From CAVWQV01 sp963757115 (GTDB lineage: Bacteria; Pseudomonadota; Alphaproteobacteria; Acetobacterales; Acetobacteraceae), in contig CAVWQV010000014.1 of assembly GCA_963757115.1 (NCBI GenBank), positions 1 through 64,000 on the forward strand: a stretch of 64,000 nucleotides of DNA, written 5' to 3'. The notes below the pieces were generated by a model that was given only the letters and a program-made list of their open reading frames with translations, was not told the DNA's origin and made no database searches. The stretch's first letter is position 1; every line of letters starts with the position of its first letter. A program made the translations under genes and the position numbers. Of the stretch, positions 39,171 to 47,333 are shown in pieces.

Positions 39171-40064
39171 ATGGGGGAGGACCGTCTCGCCGCCGCCCTG
39201 TCCCACCGCGCACAGGTGATTGAGGCTTGCCTGGACGCGCTGCTGCCCGAGACCCCCGGCGCCGAGGGCCGCTTGGTTTCGGCCATGCGCTACGCGGTTC
39301 TCGGCGGCGGGAAGCGGTTGCGCGGCTTTCTCGTAATGGAAGCGGCGTCGTTGTTCGGGGTGTCGGAGACCTGCGCGGCGAGGGTCGCGGCGGGGGTGGA
39401 AATGCTTCACGCCTACTCGCTCGTGCACGACGATCTGCCGGCCATGGATGACGACGATCTCCGGCGTGGCAAGCCGTCGACTCACCGGGCGTTCGATGAG
39501 GCAACGGCGATCCTCGCCGGCGACGCGCTGCAGTCGCGCGCCTTCGAGGTGCTGGCCGAGCCGGACACTCACTCTGACCCGCAGGCGCGCTGCGAGCTGG
39601 TGGCGGCGCTGGCGGCGGCGATCGGGCCGCGCGGCATGGCCGGCGGGCAGATGATCGACATGCTGGCCGAGGGCCGCGTGCTGGACGCGGCGGAGATCAC
39701 CCGGTTGCAGGCGCTGAAGACCGGAAGGCTGATCCAGTTCAGCGCCGAAGCCGGTGCCATCCTCGGCCGGGTCGCGCCGCAGCAGCGGCTGGTTTTGGCG
39801 GGCTACGGGCGCGACCTTGGGGCCGCGTTCCAGATCGCCGACGACCTGCTCGACGCTGAGGGGAGCGCCGCCGAGACCGGCAAGGCGACCGGCAAGGACG
39901 CGGCCGCCGGTAAGGCGACGATGGTCGCAGTGCTTGGCGCGGAGAACGCGCGCACCCATGCCATCATGCTTTCCGAGCAGGCCGCGATGCATCTCGACGG
40001 CTTTGACGATGCGGCGTGGGCATTGCGCGAGCTCGCCCGTTTCGTAGTTGCTCGTCGGCGTTGA
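39171..40064 (+). CDS. ispA: Polyprenyl (farnesyl/geranyl) diphosphate synthase
   Basis: The protein is about 297 residues. It has the chain-elongation motifs: the GGGKRLRGFLVMEA opening, the first Asp-rich motif in LVHDDLPAMDDDDLRRGKPS, the GQMIDMLAEG region, LKTGRLIQFSAEAGAI and the second Asp-rich site AFQIADDLLDAEG. IspA makes farnesyl diphosphate, the substrate for squalene synthesis by HpnC/HpnD. The last six codons (Val-Ala-Arg-Arg-Arg-stop) lie inside the inverted repeat. It is followed by dxs copy 2 after 42 bases. The reading frame is intact. Confidence 0.93.
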   Translation: MGEDRLAAALSHRAQVIEACLDALLPETPGAEGRLVSAMRYAVLGGGKRLRGFLVMEAASLFGVSETCAARVAAGVEMLHAYSLVHDDLPAMDDDDLRRGKPSTHRAFDEATAILAGDALQSRAFEVLAEPDTHSDPQARCELVAALAAAIGPRGMAGGQMIDMLAEGRVLDAAEITRLQALKTGRLIQFSAEAGAILGRVAPQQRLVLAGYGRDLGAAFQIADDLLDAEGSAAETGKATGKDAAAGKATMVAVLGAENARTHAIMLSEQAAMHLDGFDDAAWALRELARFVVARRR

Positions 40065-42133
40065 GGTTTATTGGATGGATGGCGAGGGTTTGATGGGTTG
40101 GCTGCGATGAATGCGGTGAGCACGCCGTTGCTGGACCGGGTTTCGCATCCGGCGGATTTGCGCAATTTTTCGGCTGAGCAGCTGCGTGTGGTGGCGGACG
40201 AGCTGCGGGCGGAGACGATCGACGCGGTATCGGTGACGGGCGGTCATCTCGGGGCGGGTCTCGGGGTGGTGGAGCTGACGGTGGCGTTGCACGCGGTGTT
40301 CGACACGCCGCACGACCGGCTGATCTGGGACGTCGGTCACCAGGCGTATCCGCACAAGATCCTGACCGGGAGGCGGGGGCGCATCCGCACCCTGCGGCAG
40401 GGCGGCGGCTTGTCGGGCTTCACCCGGCGCAGCGAAAGCCCGTACGACCCGTTCGGCGCGGCGCACTCGTCCACTTCGATCTCCGCCGGGCTCGGCATGG
40501 CGGTGGCGCGCGACCTCAAGGCGGCCCAGGCGGCGGCGGCGCGGGCGGCGCGGGCGGCGCGGCAGCGAGCCGTGGCGAGCGCGAGCGCCCCAGCAAGGAC
40601 GAGCGCCCCGGCAAGGACGAGCGCCTGGGCAAGGACGAGCGCGAGCGCCCGGAGAAGGAGCGCAACGTGATCGCCGTGATCGGCGACGGGGCGATGAGTG
40701 CCGGGATGGCGTATGAGGCGATGAACAACGCCGGCGCCCTGAAGTCGCGGCTGGTGGTGATCCTGAACGACAACGACATGTCGATCGCGCCGCCGGTGGG
40801 TGCGATGAGCGCCTATCTGTCGCGGCTGATGTCGTCGCGCTCGTTTCTGTCGCTGCGCGAGCTGGCGGTGCGGATGGCCAAGCGGTTTCCCCGCGGGCTC
40901 GAGCGGACGGCGCGGCGGGCGGAGGAGTATGCCCGCGGCATCCTGACCGGCGGGACGCTGTTCGAGGAGCTCGGGTTCTACTACGTGGGTCCGATCGACG
41001 GGCACAACCTCGACCACCTGCTGCCGGTGCTGCGCAACGTGCGCGACGCGGAGGAAAGCGGGCCGATCCTGCTGCACGTGATCACCCGCAAGGGGCACGG
41101 CTATCCGCTGGCCGAGGCGTCGGCCGACAAGCTGCATTCGGTGGCCAAGTTCAACGTGATCACCGGCGAGCAGGCGAAAGCCCCGCCGGGGCCGCCGTCC
41201 TACACGCGGGTGTTCGCCGACGCGCTGATCGGCGAGGCGGCGCGGGATCCGGCGGTGGTGGCGATCACCGCGGCGATGCCGTCGGGCACCGGGCTGGACC
41301 GGTTCGCGCAGCGGTTTCCGGAGCGGTGCTTTGACGTGGGCATCGCCGAGCAGCACGCGGTGACGTTTGCCGCCGGGATGGCGACCGAGGGCTTGCGGCC
41401 GTTCTGCGCGATCTATTCGACGTTCCTGCAGCGCGCCTACGACCAGGTGGTGCACGACGTGGCGATCCAGTCGCTGCCGGTGCGGTTTGCGATGGACCGG
41501 GCGGGTCTGGTGGGGGCGGACGGGGCGACGCATGCCGGCTCGTTCGACCTGGCGTATCTGGGCTGCCTGCCGGGGATGGTGCTGATGGCGCCGGCCGACG
41601 AGGCGGAGCTGGTGCACATGGTGCGCACGGCGGCGTCGATCGACGACCGGCCGTCGGCGCTGCGCTATCCGCGCGGCGACGGCACCGGGGTTGTGCTGCC
41701 GGCCGAGCCCTTGGTGCTGCCGCTGGGCCGCGGCCGGGTGCTGCGGGAGGGCGGCACGGTGGCGATCCTGTCGCTCGGCACGCGGCTGGCCGACTGCCTG
41801 CGGGCGGCCGACGAGCTGGCGGCGCGCGGGTTCGGGGCGACGGTGGCCGACGCGCGGTTTGCCAAGCCGCTGGACACCGGGCTGATCGAGCAGCTGGCGC
41901 GGCACCACCAGGTGCTGCTGACGGTGGAGGAGGGGGCGGCCGGCGGGTTCGGCGCGGCGGTGCTGCACCACCTGGCCTGGCGCGGCCTGCTGGACGGCGC
42001 GGCCGGGGCGCTGCGGGTCCGCCCGCTGACCCTGCCCGACCGCTTCATCGAGCACGACACCCAGCCCCGCCAGCTCGCCGAAGCCGGCCTCGCCCCCGCC
42101 AACATCGTGCAAACCGCCCTCGACGCGCTGGGG
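40047..42133 (+). repeat. Inverted repeat, copy 2 (dxs plus ispA tail)
   Basis: This is the partner of 30179-32273 in reverse orientation. The repeat begins inside the end of ispA (GTTGCTCGTCGGCG) and stops in the dxs C-terminal codons after ...GACGCGCTGGG. It lies in the usual alphaproteobacterial order xseB-ispA-dxs-tlyA, so this is the more likely ancestral location. Confidence 0.92.
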
Positions 42134-42169
42134 GTCACTGCGGCGCAGCTCGGAGCTGTCCGGGCCTGA
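40107..42169 (+). CDS. dxs: 1-deoxy-D-xylulose-5-phosphate synthase, copy 2 (ispA-tlyA locus), frame change inside
   Basis: It is nearly the same protein as copy 1, about 688 residues if joined. The N-terminal domain up to GLGMAVARDLKAAQ is in one frame. The remainder, starting just before VIAVIGDGAMSAG, is in another. The change lies in 40530-40590, in a run of GCG/CGG codons. The joined protein would carry a charged Lys/Asp/Glu/Arg-rich insert before the thiamine motif. The C-terminus ends QTALDALGVTAAQLGAVRA, unlike copy 1. The start is the ATG 42 bases after ispA. It sits in the canonical isoprenoid operon with ispA, and tlyA follows with overlap. Confidence 0.9.
40592..40645 (+). repeat. 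Three 18-bp tandem repeats inside dxs copy 2
   Basis: The units are AGCAAGGACGAGCGCCCC, GGCAAGGACGAGCGCCTG and GGCAAGGACGAGCGCGAG. Each is six codons long, so unit gain or loss keeps the frame. Read in the downstream Dxs frame they give a repeated Lys-Asp-Glu-Arg motif. Confidence 0.88.
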
Positions 42170-42913
42170 CGCGCGCGCCGCGACGGCGGGCGGACCAGCT
42201 GCTGGTCGATCGAGGCCTCGCCCCGAGCCGCGCCCGCGCCCAAGCCCTCATCCTCGCGGGCACGGTGTATTCCGGGGAGCGCCGGGTGGCCAAGGCGGGA
42301 GACACGCTCTCAGGGGACGCGCCCATCGCGGTGCGGGGCCAGGATCATCCCTGGGTTTCGCGCGGCGGTCTCAAGCTCGCCCACGGTCTCGCGGCCTTCG
42401 GGCTGTCCCCCGCCGGGCGTGTCTGCCTCGACGTTGGGGCGTCCACGGGCGGCTTCACGGACGTGCTGCTCGCAGCGGGTGCGGCCAAGGTCTACGCCGT
42501 CGACGTGGGCCACGGCCAGCTGGCCTGGAAGCTTCGCACCGACCCACGCGTCGTGGCACTCGAACGCACCAATGCCCGCTATCTGACCGCTGCCGAGATC
42601 CCCGAACCGATCACGGCCCTGAGCTGCGATGCAAGCTTCATCGGCCTCGCGACCTTGCTGCCAGCACCGCTTGCATTGTGCCTCCCGGGCGCATGGGCGA
42701 TCGCGCTGATCAAGCCGCAATTCGAGGCCGGACCGGCGGAGGTTGGGCAGCAAAGGCGTCGTCCGCGACCCAGAGGTCCAGCAGGCGGTCTGCCGCCGTG
42801 TTTCCGCCTGGTGGGCCGCTCAGCCCGGCTGGGAGGTGCTCGGGCTTACCGAGAGCCCGATCACCGGGCCGGAAGGCAACCGAGAGTTCCTGCTCGGCGC
42901 TGCCTGCCGCTGA
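42166..42913 (+). CDS. tlyA: TlyA family rRNA methyltransferase, frame change inside
   Basis: An S4 RNA-binding domain (RRRADQLLVDRGLAPSRARA, then QALILAGTVYSGERRVAKAG) precedes a FtsJ-like methyltransferase: PWVSRGGLKLAHGLAAFGL, the SAM site CLDVGASTGGFTDVLLAAGA, VYAVDVGHGQLAWKLRTD and ALIKPQFEAGPAEVG. Near 42747 the frame changes and the C-terminus continues GSKGVVRDPEVQQAVCRRVS to GPEGNREFLLGAACR. TlyA 2'-O-methylates ribosomal RNA. No ATG or GTG precedes the S4 domain in frame; a CTG overlapping the dxs stop is the best start seen. Its place after dxs is typical. Confidence 0.83.
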
Positions 42914-43062
42914 TGGTCAGGCAGGACCGCGGGCGGGGAAGCGTCTGGGCACGACAGTTCGGCCAGCAGCGACCAGACGCGACCCGGCTCCATCGGCACA
43001 TCTGGGTCGTTCAGCAGCCGGTCAAGCTCGTCGAGCTTGCTCGCATAGTCAGCCTCCGTCAT
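42820..43062 (-). CDS. Small acidic hypothetical protein, 3' end uncertain
   Basis: I recognise no named family. The first about 45 residues (TEADYASKLDELDRLLNDPD, then VPMEPGRVWSLLAELSC) are a plausible conserved acidic, helical protein. After that the composition turns Pro/Ser/Arg-rich and the frame overlaps the 3' end of tlyA by about 90 bases, so a frame error probably lies near 42930 and the true stop may be near there. The start is the ATG at 43062. Confidence 0.5.
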   Translation of the reverse strand: MTEADYASKLDELDRLLNDPDVPMEPGRVWSLLAELSCPDASPPAVLPDHQRQAAPSRNSRLPSGPVIGLSVSPSTSQPG

Positions 43063-43150
43063 CGCAGTCCCTCGTCGCACGTTCCGCTCGATCAAGCAGA
43101 GCAATAGAACGTGGCACTTACGTGGCGGTTTCCGGTCAGCCGGCCGCGCC

Positions 43151-43513
43151 TCAGTGGCAGCCGATGCCGTTTCGTGAGTAGGCGCGAAGAGTGCCTTCGG
43201 TTAATACGAGGGTTGTCAGGCAATCGAAGCTGGCGCTGCCGCGGAAGCCCCTCCCCCCGCTGAAGCCCTGCGTGTAGCCGAAGGGGTCCGGGCTGCTGCC
43301 TGTTCGCCACCAGTCGAAATTGCGATAGCGGAGAAAGGTCTGCACCCCGTTGCTTTCGCTCTCGTCCGGTGGTCCGATGCGCCGCTCGATTGTCGTCTGG
43401 TCCTTGCCGACCAGGCTGCGCAGCAGGGCATCGGCGTCCTCCGACGCTGCTTGTGCGATCGCACTCGCCATCACGAGAGCCGCGATCCCGGCCAACATCG
43501 AGCGCGCAGGCAT
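43151..43513 (-). CDS. Secreted hypothetical protein
   Basis: The protein is about 120 residues with a cleavable signal (SMLAGIAALVMASAIAQAAS). The mature part starts with a helix (EDADALLRSLVGKDQTTIER) followed by RIGPPDESESNGVQTFLRYR, a pattern seen in small outer-membrane-assembly-like lipoprotein domains, then FDWWRTG and a Gly-rich loop. Two Cys (SFDCLTTLVL and the terminal IGCH) could form a disulfide. A GGAAGAG site precedes the ATG at 43513. The function is unknown; it is probably periplasmic. Confidence 0.65.
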   Translation of the reverse strand: MPARSMLAGIAALVMASAIAQAASEDADALLRSLVGKDQTTIERRIGPPDESESNGVQTFLRYRNFDWWRTGSSPDPFGYTQGFSGGRGFRGSASFDCLTTLVLTEGTLRAYSRNGIGCH

Positions 43514-43680
43514 CGTCAAGAGCTCTTCCTTGAACGCCACCATAGTGCCCGAACGGCCCGGGATCCCAATGGGGGCGGAGGTGCGGTTGCTACGAGGCAC
43601 CGGAACGCAATACGGTTCGGGTGATCGAGGTTTATTCCACGGCTCGCGTGTAATCGCGCGGCGATAGGACCTGCAAAACC

Positions 43681-44557
43681 ATGACGAGCTCGCCCGAATA
43701 CGTGCCGCCCAAGGTCTGGACTTGGAACAAGGAAAACGGCGGCAGGTTTGCCAACATAAACCGTCCGATCGCCGGCCCCACGCACGAGAAGGAGTCTGCC
43801 GGTCGGCCGTCACCCGTTGCAGCTCTACTCGCTGGCCACGCCGAACGGGGTGAAGGTCACGGTCATGCTCGAGGAGCTGCTCGCCCTAGGCCATGAGGGG
43901 GCCGAGTATGACGCTTGGCTGATCCGCATCAACGAGGGCGACCAGTTCGGCAGCGGTTTCGTGGCCATAAACCCGAACTCCAAGATCCCGGCGTTACTCG
44001 ACCGCAGCGGTCCGACGCCGATCAGGGTGTTCGAATCGGGCGCAATCCTGATGCATCTCGCCGAAAAATTCGGTGCGTTCCTGCCGACCGACACGGCCAG
44101 CCGCGCTGAGTGCCTGTCATGGCTGTTCTGGCAGATGGGCAGCGCCCCCTATCTCGGCGGCGGGTTCGGGCACTTCTATGCCTACGCTCCGGTCAAGATC
44201 GAGTACGCGATCGACCGGTTCGCGATGGAGGTGAAGCGCCAGCTCGACGTGCTCAACCGCCGTCTGGCCGACAACGCCTACCTCGCCGGCAGGGATTACA
44301 CGATTGCCGATATGGCGGTGTGGCCCTGGTACGGCGGACTATCGATGGGGCTGCTCTACGAGTCTGGCGAGTTCCTCCAGGTGGAGGAGTACACCCATGT
44401 CCGGCGTTGGGCGGAGGCGATCGCGCAACGTCCCGCCGCGCAACGCGGACGTATGGTGAATCGCGTGATGGGCGAGCCGTCCAGCCAGTTGCACGAGCGG
44501 CACGATGCCCGCGATTTCGAGACGAAGACGCAGGACCGGCTAGCAGCTCAAGGCTGA
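43681..44557 (+). CDS. YghU-like glutathione S-transferase, frame change inside
   Basis: The protein is about 291 residues when joined over a change near 43795. The N-terminal extension (YVPPKVWTWNKENGGRFANI, then NRPIAGPTHEKE) is diagnostic of the YghU/Nu class. The thioredoxin-like domain begins LQLYSLATPNGVKVTVMLEE with the glutathione-site Thr-Pro-Asn, and the helical domain has LSWLFWQMGSAPYLGGGFGH and DYTIADMAVWPWYGGL. Nu-class members act as glutathione-disulfide-linked reductases or peroxidases in the cytosol. Confidence 0.86.
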
Positions 44558-44582
44558 GCCGGTCCGCAGCTCGCCCACCCGG

Positions 44583-45137
44583 TCAGGCCTGCAGGACCGG
44601 TTGGGGCTGCTGCTGGCGGCTCTGCCAAAGTGCCACAAAGTCGATCGGCTGCAGCAGAACGGGCGGGAAGCCGCCGTCCCGGGTCACCTCGGCCAGGATG
44701 TTGCGGGCGAACGGGAACAGGATGCGCGGGCACTCCACCAGCAGCACGGGCTCGATCGACTCATTGGGCAGGTTGAGGGTGAACACGCCCGCATAGGCGA
44801 GTTCCGCCACGAATACCGTGGGCGCGCCCGTTCCGGCGGCAACCGCCGGTTCGGCGGTCTGCACCGGGCCTTGGCCGTTGCCGCCCGTCTGGCCTGCGGC
44901 ACCCGGCTCGCGCGCTTCCGCGCGGATCATCAGGGTGACCTCATAGACGTGCTGGTCTTCATTCAGCCGGCGCGCGTTCACATCGAGGTTGATGTTCACC
45001 TGGGGCTGGGCGCGCAACTGCGTATAGATCGCCGGCGCGTTGGGCACCTCGAAGGACATGTCCTTCACATACTGGATGTTGACCACGAGCGGAGGAACGG
45101 TCGGCTGGGCCTGCGGGCCAGTGGCAGTCTGGGACAT
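44583..45137 (-). CDS. secB: Protein-export chaperone SecB
   Basis: The protein is about 184 residues. The family core is PPLVVNIQYVKDMSFEVPNA, then VNINLDVNARRLNEDQHVYE, AELAYAGVFTLNLPNESIEP and LLVECPRILFPFARNILAEV, followed by TRDGGFPPVLLQPIDF. SecB holds preproteins unfolded for SecA. A Gly/Ala/Gln-rich insert of about 30 residues separates two core strands, making it longer than the usual 150-165. The phosphatase gene lies upstream on the same strand. The reading frame is intact. Confidence 0.93.
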   Translation of the reverse strand: MSQTATGPQAQPTVPPLVVNIQYVKDMSFEVPNAPAIYTQLRAQPQVNINLDVNARRLNEDQHVYEVTLMIRAEAREPGAAGQTGGNGQGPVQTAEPAVAAGTGAPTVFVAELAYAGVFTLNLPNESIEPVLLVECPRILFPFARNILAEVTRDGGFPPVLLQPIDFVALWQSRQQQPQPVLQA

Positions 45138-45245
45138 GGGCGTGCTCCGAAAACTTTCGTATCAAGGGCGGGCCGCTGCCAAGGGCGGGGTGCCGCGGGC
45201 GGGTAGCATGCCGCCGCGTGACGCGCCATCGCTGAAGCCTCTTCG

Positions 45246-45800
45246 TCAGACTTTCCACACCACTTCGGCCGGCGCGGGCTCGGTCGGGTCGCACCGGAGC
45301 CAGCCGCCGTTTGGCAGGCTTCTCCCGGTCATGCACAGGATGAAGCCCCAATGGCTCACAACCAGCGTGTCGGACCAGTCGGGCAGGGCCGACATTTCGC
45401 CGCGGAACAGGGCGGCACGTCCCACCACGGAAGCACTCGGCTCTTCCACGGTCGGCCACCAGATCTCCTCGATGGCGGTGAAGTCGTGCTCCGGCCAGTC
45501 AAGCTCGAGCGCGGTGCGGGGCGAGCCGATATCGCAGGCGAAAGCGAAGCGCTCACGCACCAGCGAATTGACGAATAGCGGGACTTCCAGGCGCTTGGCG
45601 ATCGGGGCCGCGGTTTGCAGCGCGCGGGTGTAGGGCGAGGCAATGACGCGACTGATCGGCTCACGCGCGAGCTGCTCGGCCGCCTCGGCGGCCTGGGCGT
45701 GGCCAAGCGGGGTCAGCTTAGGATCGACGATGCCCGGGTCCCGGCGCGTTGACGTGAAATGGAGGTTGAACTCGCTTTGGCCGTGGCGCAGCAGGATCAT
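45246..45800 (-). CDS. Histidine phosphatase family protein
   Basis: The protein is about 184 residues. The phosphohistidine motif MILLRHGQSEFNLHF opens the protein, with LTPLGHAQAAEAAEQLA, the VIASPYTRALQTAAPIAKRL block and a second catalytic His in TLVVSHWGFILCMTG. The family includes phosphoglycerate mutases and diverse phosphatases, and the substrate cannot be assigned. It is upstream of secB on the same strand. The reading frame is intact. Confidence 0.86.
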   Translation of the reverse strand: MILLRHGQSEFNLHFTSTRRDPGIVDPKLTPLGHAQAAEAAEQLAREPISRVIASPYTRALQTAAPIAKRLEVPLFVNSLVRERFAFACDIGSPRTALELDWPEHDFTAIEEIWWPTVEEPSASVVGRAALFRGEMSALPDWSDTLVVSHWGFILCMTGRSLPNGGWLRCDPTEPAPAEVVWKV

Positions 45801-45905
45801 GGGCCGGCCATAGACGCACCCCCTCGCGGCCGCAACCGCCCGCTTGCGAATTATGGTGGTGGAAGCACGTCCCCGCGCCTATCTGTCGTCATAAGGAGAG
45901 TGAAG

Positions 45906-46568
45906 ATGGGCTCAGGCGGGTTTCCGATCGACCTCGTGCTGTTCGCGATGATCGCGGGCTTTCTGGTGCTGCGGCTGCGCGGCATTCTCGGGCGTCGCAC
46001 CGGATTCGAGCGTCCGCCGCAGAACTTTCGCGCGCAGCCGGGCCCGGCTGCGCCGGTCATCGACGGACGGGCGGAGCCGGCGCCGGCCGCGCCGGCATGG
46101 CCGGTCCCGGATCCCGCGAGCCCGCTCGGGGCGACGCTCGCCCGCATGGGGCAGATCGATCGCGAGTGGAACCCGACGCGGTTCCTCCAGGGTGCTGAGC
46201 AGGCTTTCCGCATGATCGTTGAGGCGTTCGCGGCCGGCAACCGCGAGCAGCTGCGCAATCTTCTCTCGCCAGAGACGTTCGCGAGCTTCGACGCTGCGAT
46301 CACGGCCCGGCTCGAAGCCGGACAGACCCAGAAGAGCGAGATCCGTGAAATCCGGTCGGCCGTGATCGAGGGTGCGGAACTGCGCAATACGCTTGCCACG
46401 GTCACGGTGCGTTTCGTTTCCGACCAGGTCAGTGAGACCTTCGGCAAGGACGGCCAGATCGTCGCCGGGACCGATGCGGTGACGGAGATCAACGATCTCT
46501 GGACATTCGAGCGGGATCTCACCTCGCGCGACCCGAGTTGGCGGTTGATCGCGGCGCGGAGCGCTTAG
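45906..46568 (+). CDS. Tim44-like domain protein (TimA type)
   Basis: The protein is about 220 residues. A single N-terminal membrane helix (IDLVLFAMIAGFLVLRLRGI) and a Pro/Ala-rich linker precede the Tim44/MBA1-like domain: FLQGAEQAFRMIVEAFAAGN, LRNLLSPETFASFDAAITAR, then TLATVTVRFVSDQVSETF and INDLWTFERDLTSRDPSW. In alphaproteobacteria this gene is regularly near secB, and the product is inner-membrane anchored; the role is not settled. The start is the ATG at 45906 after a GGAGAGTGA stretch. The reading frame is intact. Confidence 0.87.
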   Translation: MGSGGFPIDLVLFAMIAGFLVLRLRGILGRRTGFERPPQNFRAQPGPAAPVIDGRAEPAPAAPAWPVPDPASPLGATLARMGQIDREWNPTRFLQGAEQAFRMIVEAFAAGNREQLRNLLSPETFASFDAAITARLEAGQTQKSEIREIRSAVIEGAELRNTLATVTVRFVSDQVSETFGKDGQIVAGTDAVTEINDLWTFERDLTSRDPSWRLIAARSA

Positions 46569-47236
46569 CCCACAGACGAACCGCAGCTTCGCCGTGCCCG
46601 CTCGTCCGGTGGGAACAGGTCAGGGTCAGCGGCCGCGCTCAAGCGACGGAAAATCGTCACCACTCGGAACCGATGATTGGTCGACTTCACCATCCCGATC
46701 ACTGCGTCGATTGCGAACTTGTCCTTGCGATACATCGGCAGCACCTGGTCGAGCCAGACAACGTGCGTTCCGGGCTCGACGCGCTGCAAGGCCCGCATCA
46801 CCGCGTTCCGCTTGACCATGCTTGTTTGGTAGCGATCCGCATCTTCCACGCTGTAAGGCGGGTCGGCGAGCACGAGATCGTAACGGCCGAGCGGCACCCG
46901 CCCGAGCGTCTGGGCATCATCGACGAAGGTGGGGTTGAGTGCGGGATTGATGTCGACGGTATCGCCCGGTAGCGCTTTGAGATCGACTTTTCCCGAGAAC
47001 ACATGGAGCGGCCGCGTCTTGTCCGGAAACAGCGCGCGGATGCGGCGCAAGTAGCCCGCAGGGTAGCCGCCGTAATAAGCGGACGCGACCCGATAGTCGT
47101 TGCCCATTATCCAGGTTCCGACGACTCTGCCATCGGCGGAGACGAACAGGCTCTTGGGAAACCCGGTGCTCCGCACGTAGCTGTCGATGCGTTCTTCCCA
47201 CAGCACACCCGAACTCCCACCCTGATCTTGCCGCAC
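46565..47236 (-). CDS. Methyltransferase-like protein with an ADPPY motif
   Basis: The protein is about 223 residues. The second half has the motif order of amino-group methyltransferases: a KVDLKALPGDTVDINPALNP stretch, then RYDLVLADPPYSVEDADRYQ in which Asp-Pro-Pro-Tyr is the catalytic-type motif IV. VMRALQRVEPGTHVVWLDQV follows, a typical next strand and helix. The first half (FPKSLFVSADGRVVGTWIMG, then YYGGYPAGYLRRIRALFPDK) is unusual. No restriction gene is adjacent, so this could be an orphan DNA methylase or something phage-derived. It starts at a GTG and overlaps the Tim44-like gene end by four bases (convergent). Confidence 0.62.
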   Translation of the reverse strand: MRQDQGGSSGVLWEERIDSYVRSTGFPKSLFVSADGRVVGTWIMGNDYRVASAYYGGYPAGYLRRIRALFPDKTRPLHVFSGKVDLKALPGDTVDINPALNPTFVDDAQTLGRVPLGRYDLVLADPPYSVEDADRYQTSMVKRNAVMRALQRVEPGTHVVWLDQVLPMYRKDKFAIDAVIGMVKSTNHRFRVVTIFRRLSAAADPDLFPPDERARRSCGSSVG

Positions 47237-47333
47237 CGGGGCCTAGGCAGGCGTACCAGGGTCGTTCGATTCGGTGGCAAGCGGGGGAACTGAGCGGATG
47301 GCCGATGGCTCGGTTCCGGCCTAGATTGCCGCC

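Noticed and set aside
40592..40645. The 18-bp repeats as a CRISPR array
   Set aside because: The units are contiguous without spacers and lie inside a coding sequence.
30179..42133. The inverted dxs copies as a composite transposon
   Set aside because: No transposase, terminal inverted repeats or target duplications were seen. The repeat consists of dxs itself plus an ispA tail.
44570..44605. A CCGGTC...GACCGG hairpin as a terminator between the GST and secB genes
   Set aside because: It lies partly within the secB coding end and has no T-run on either side.
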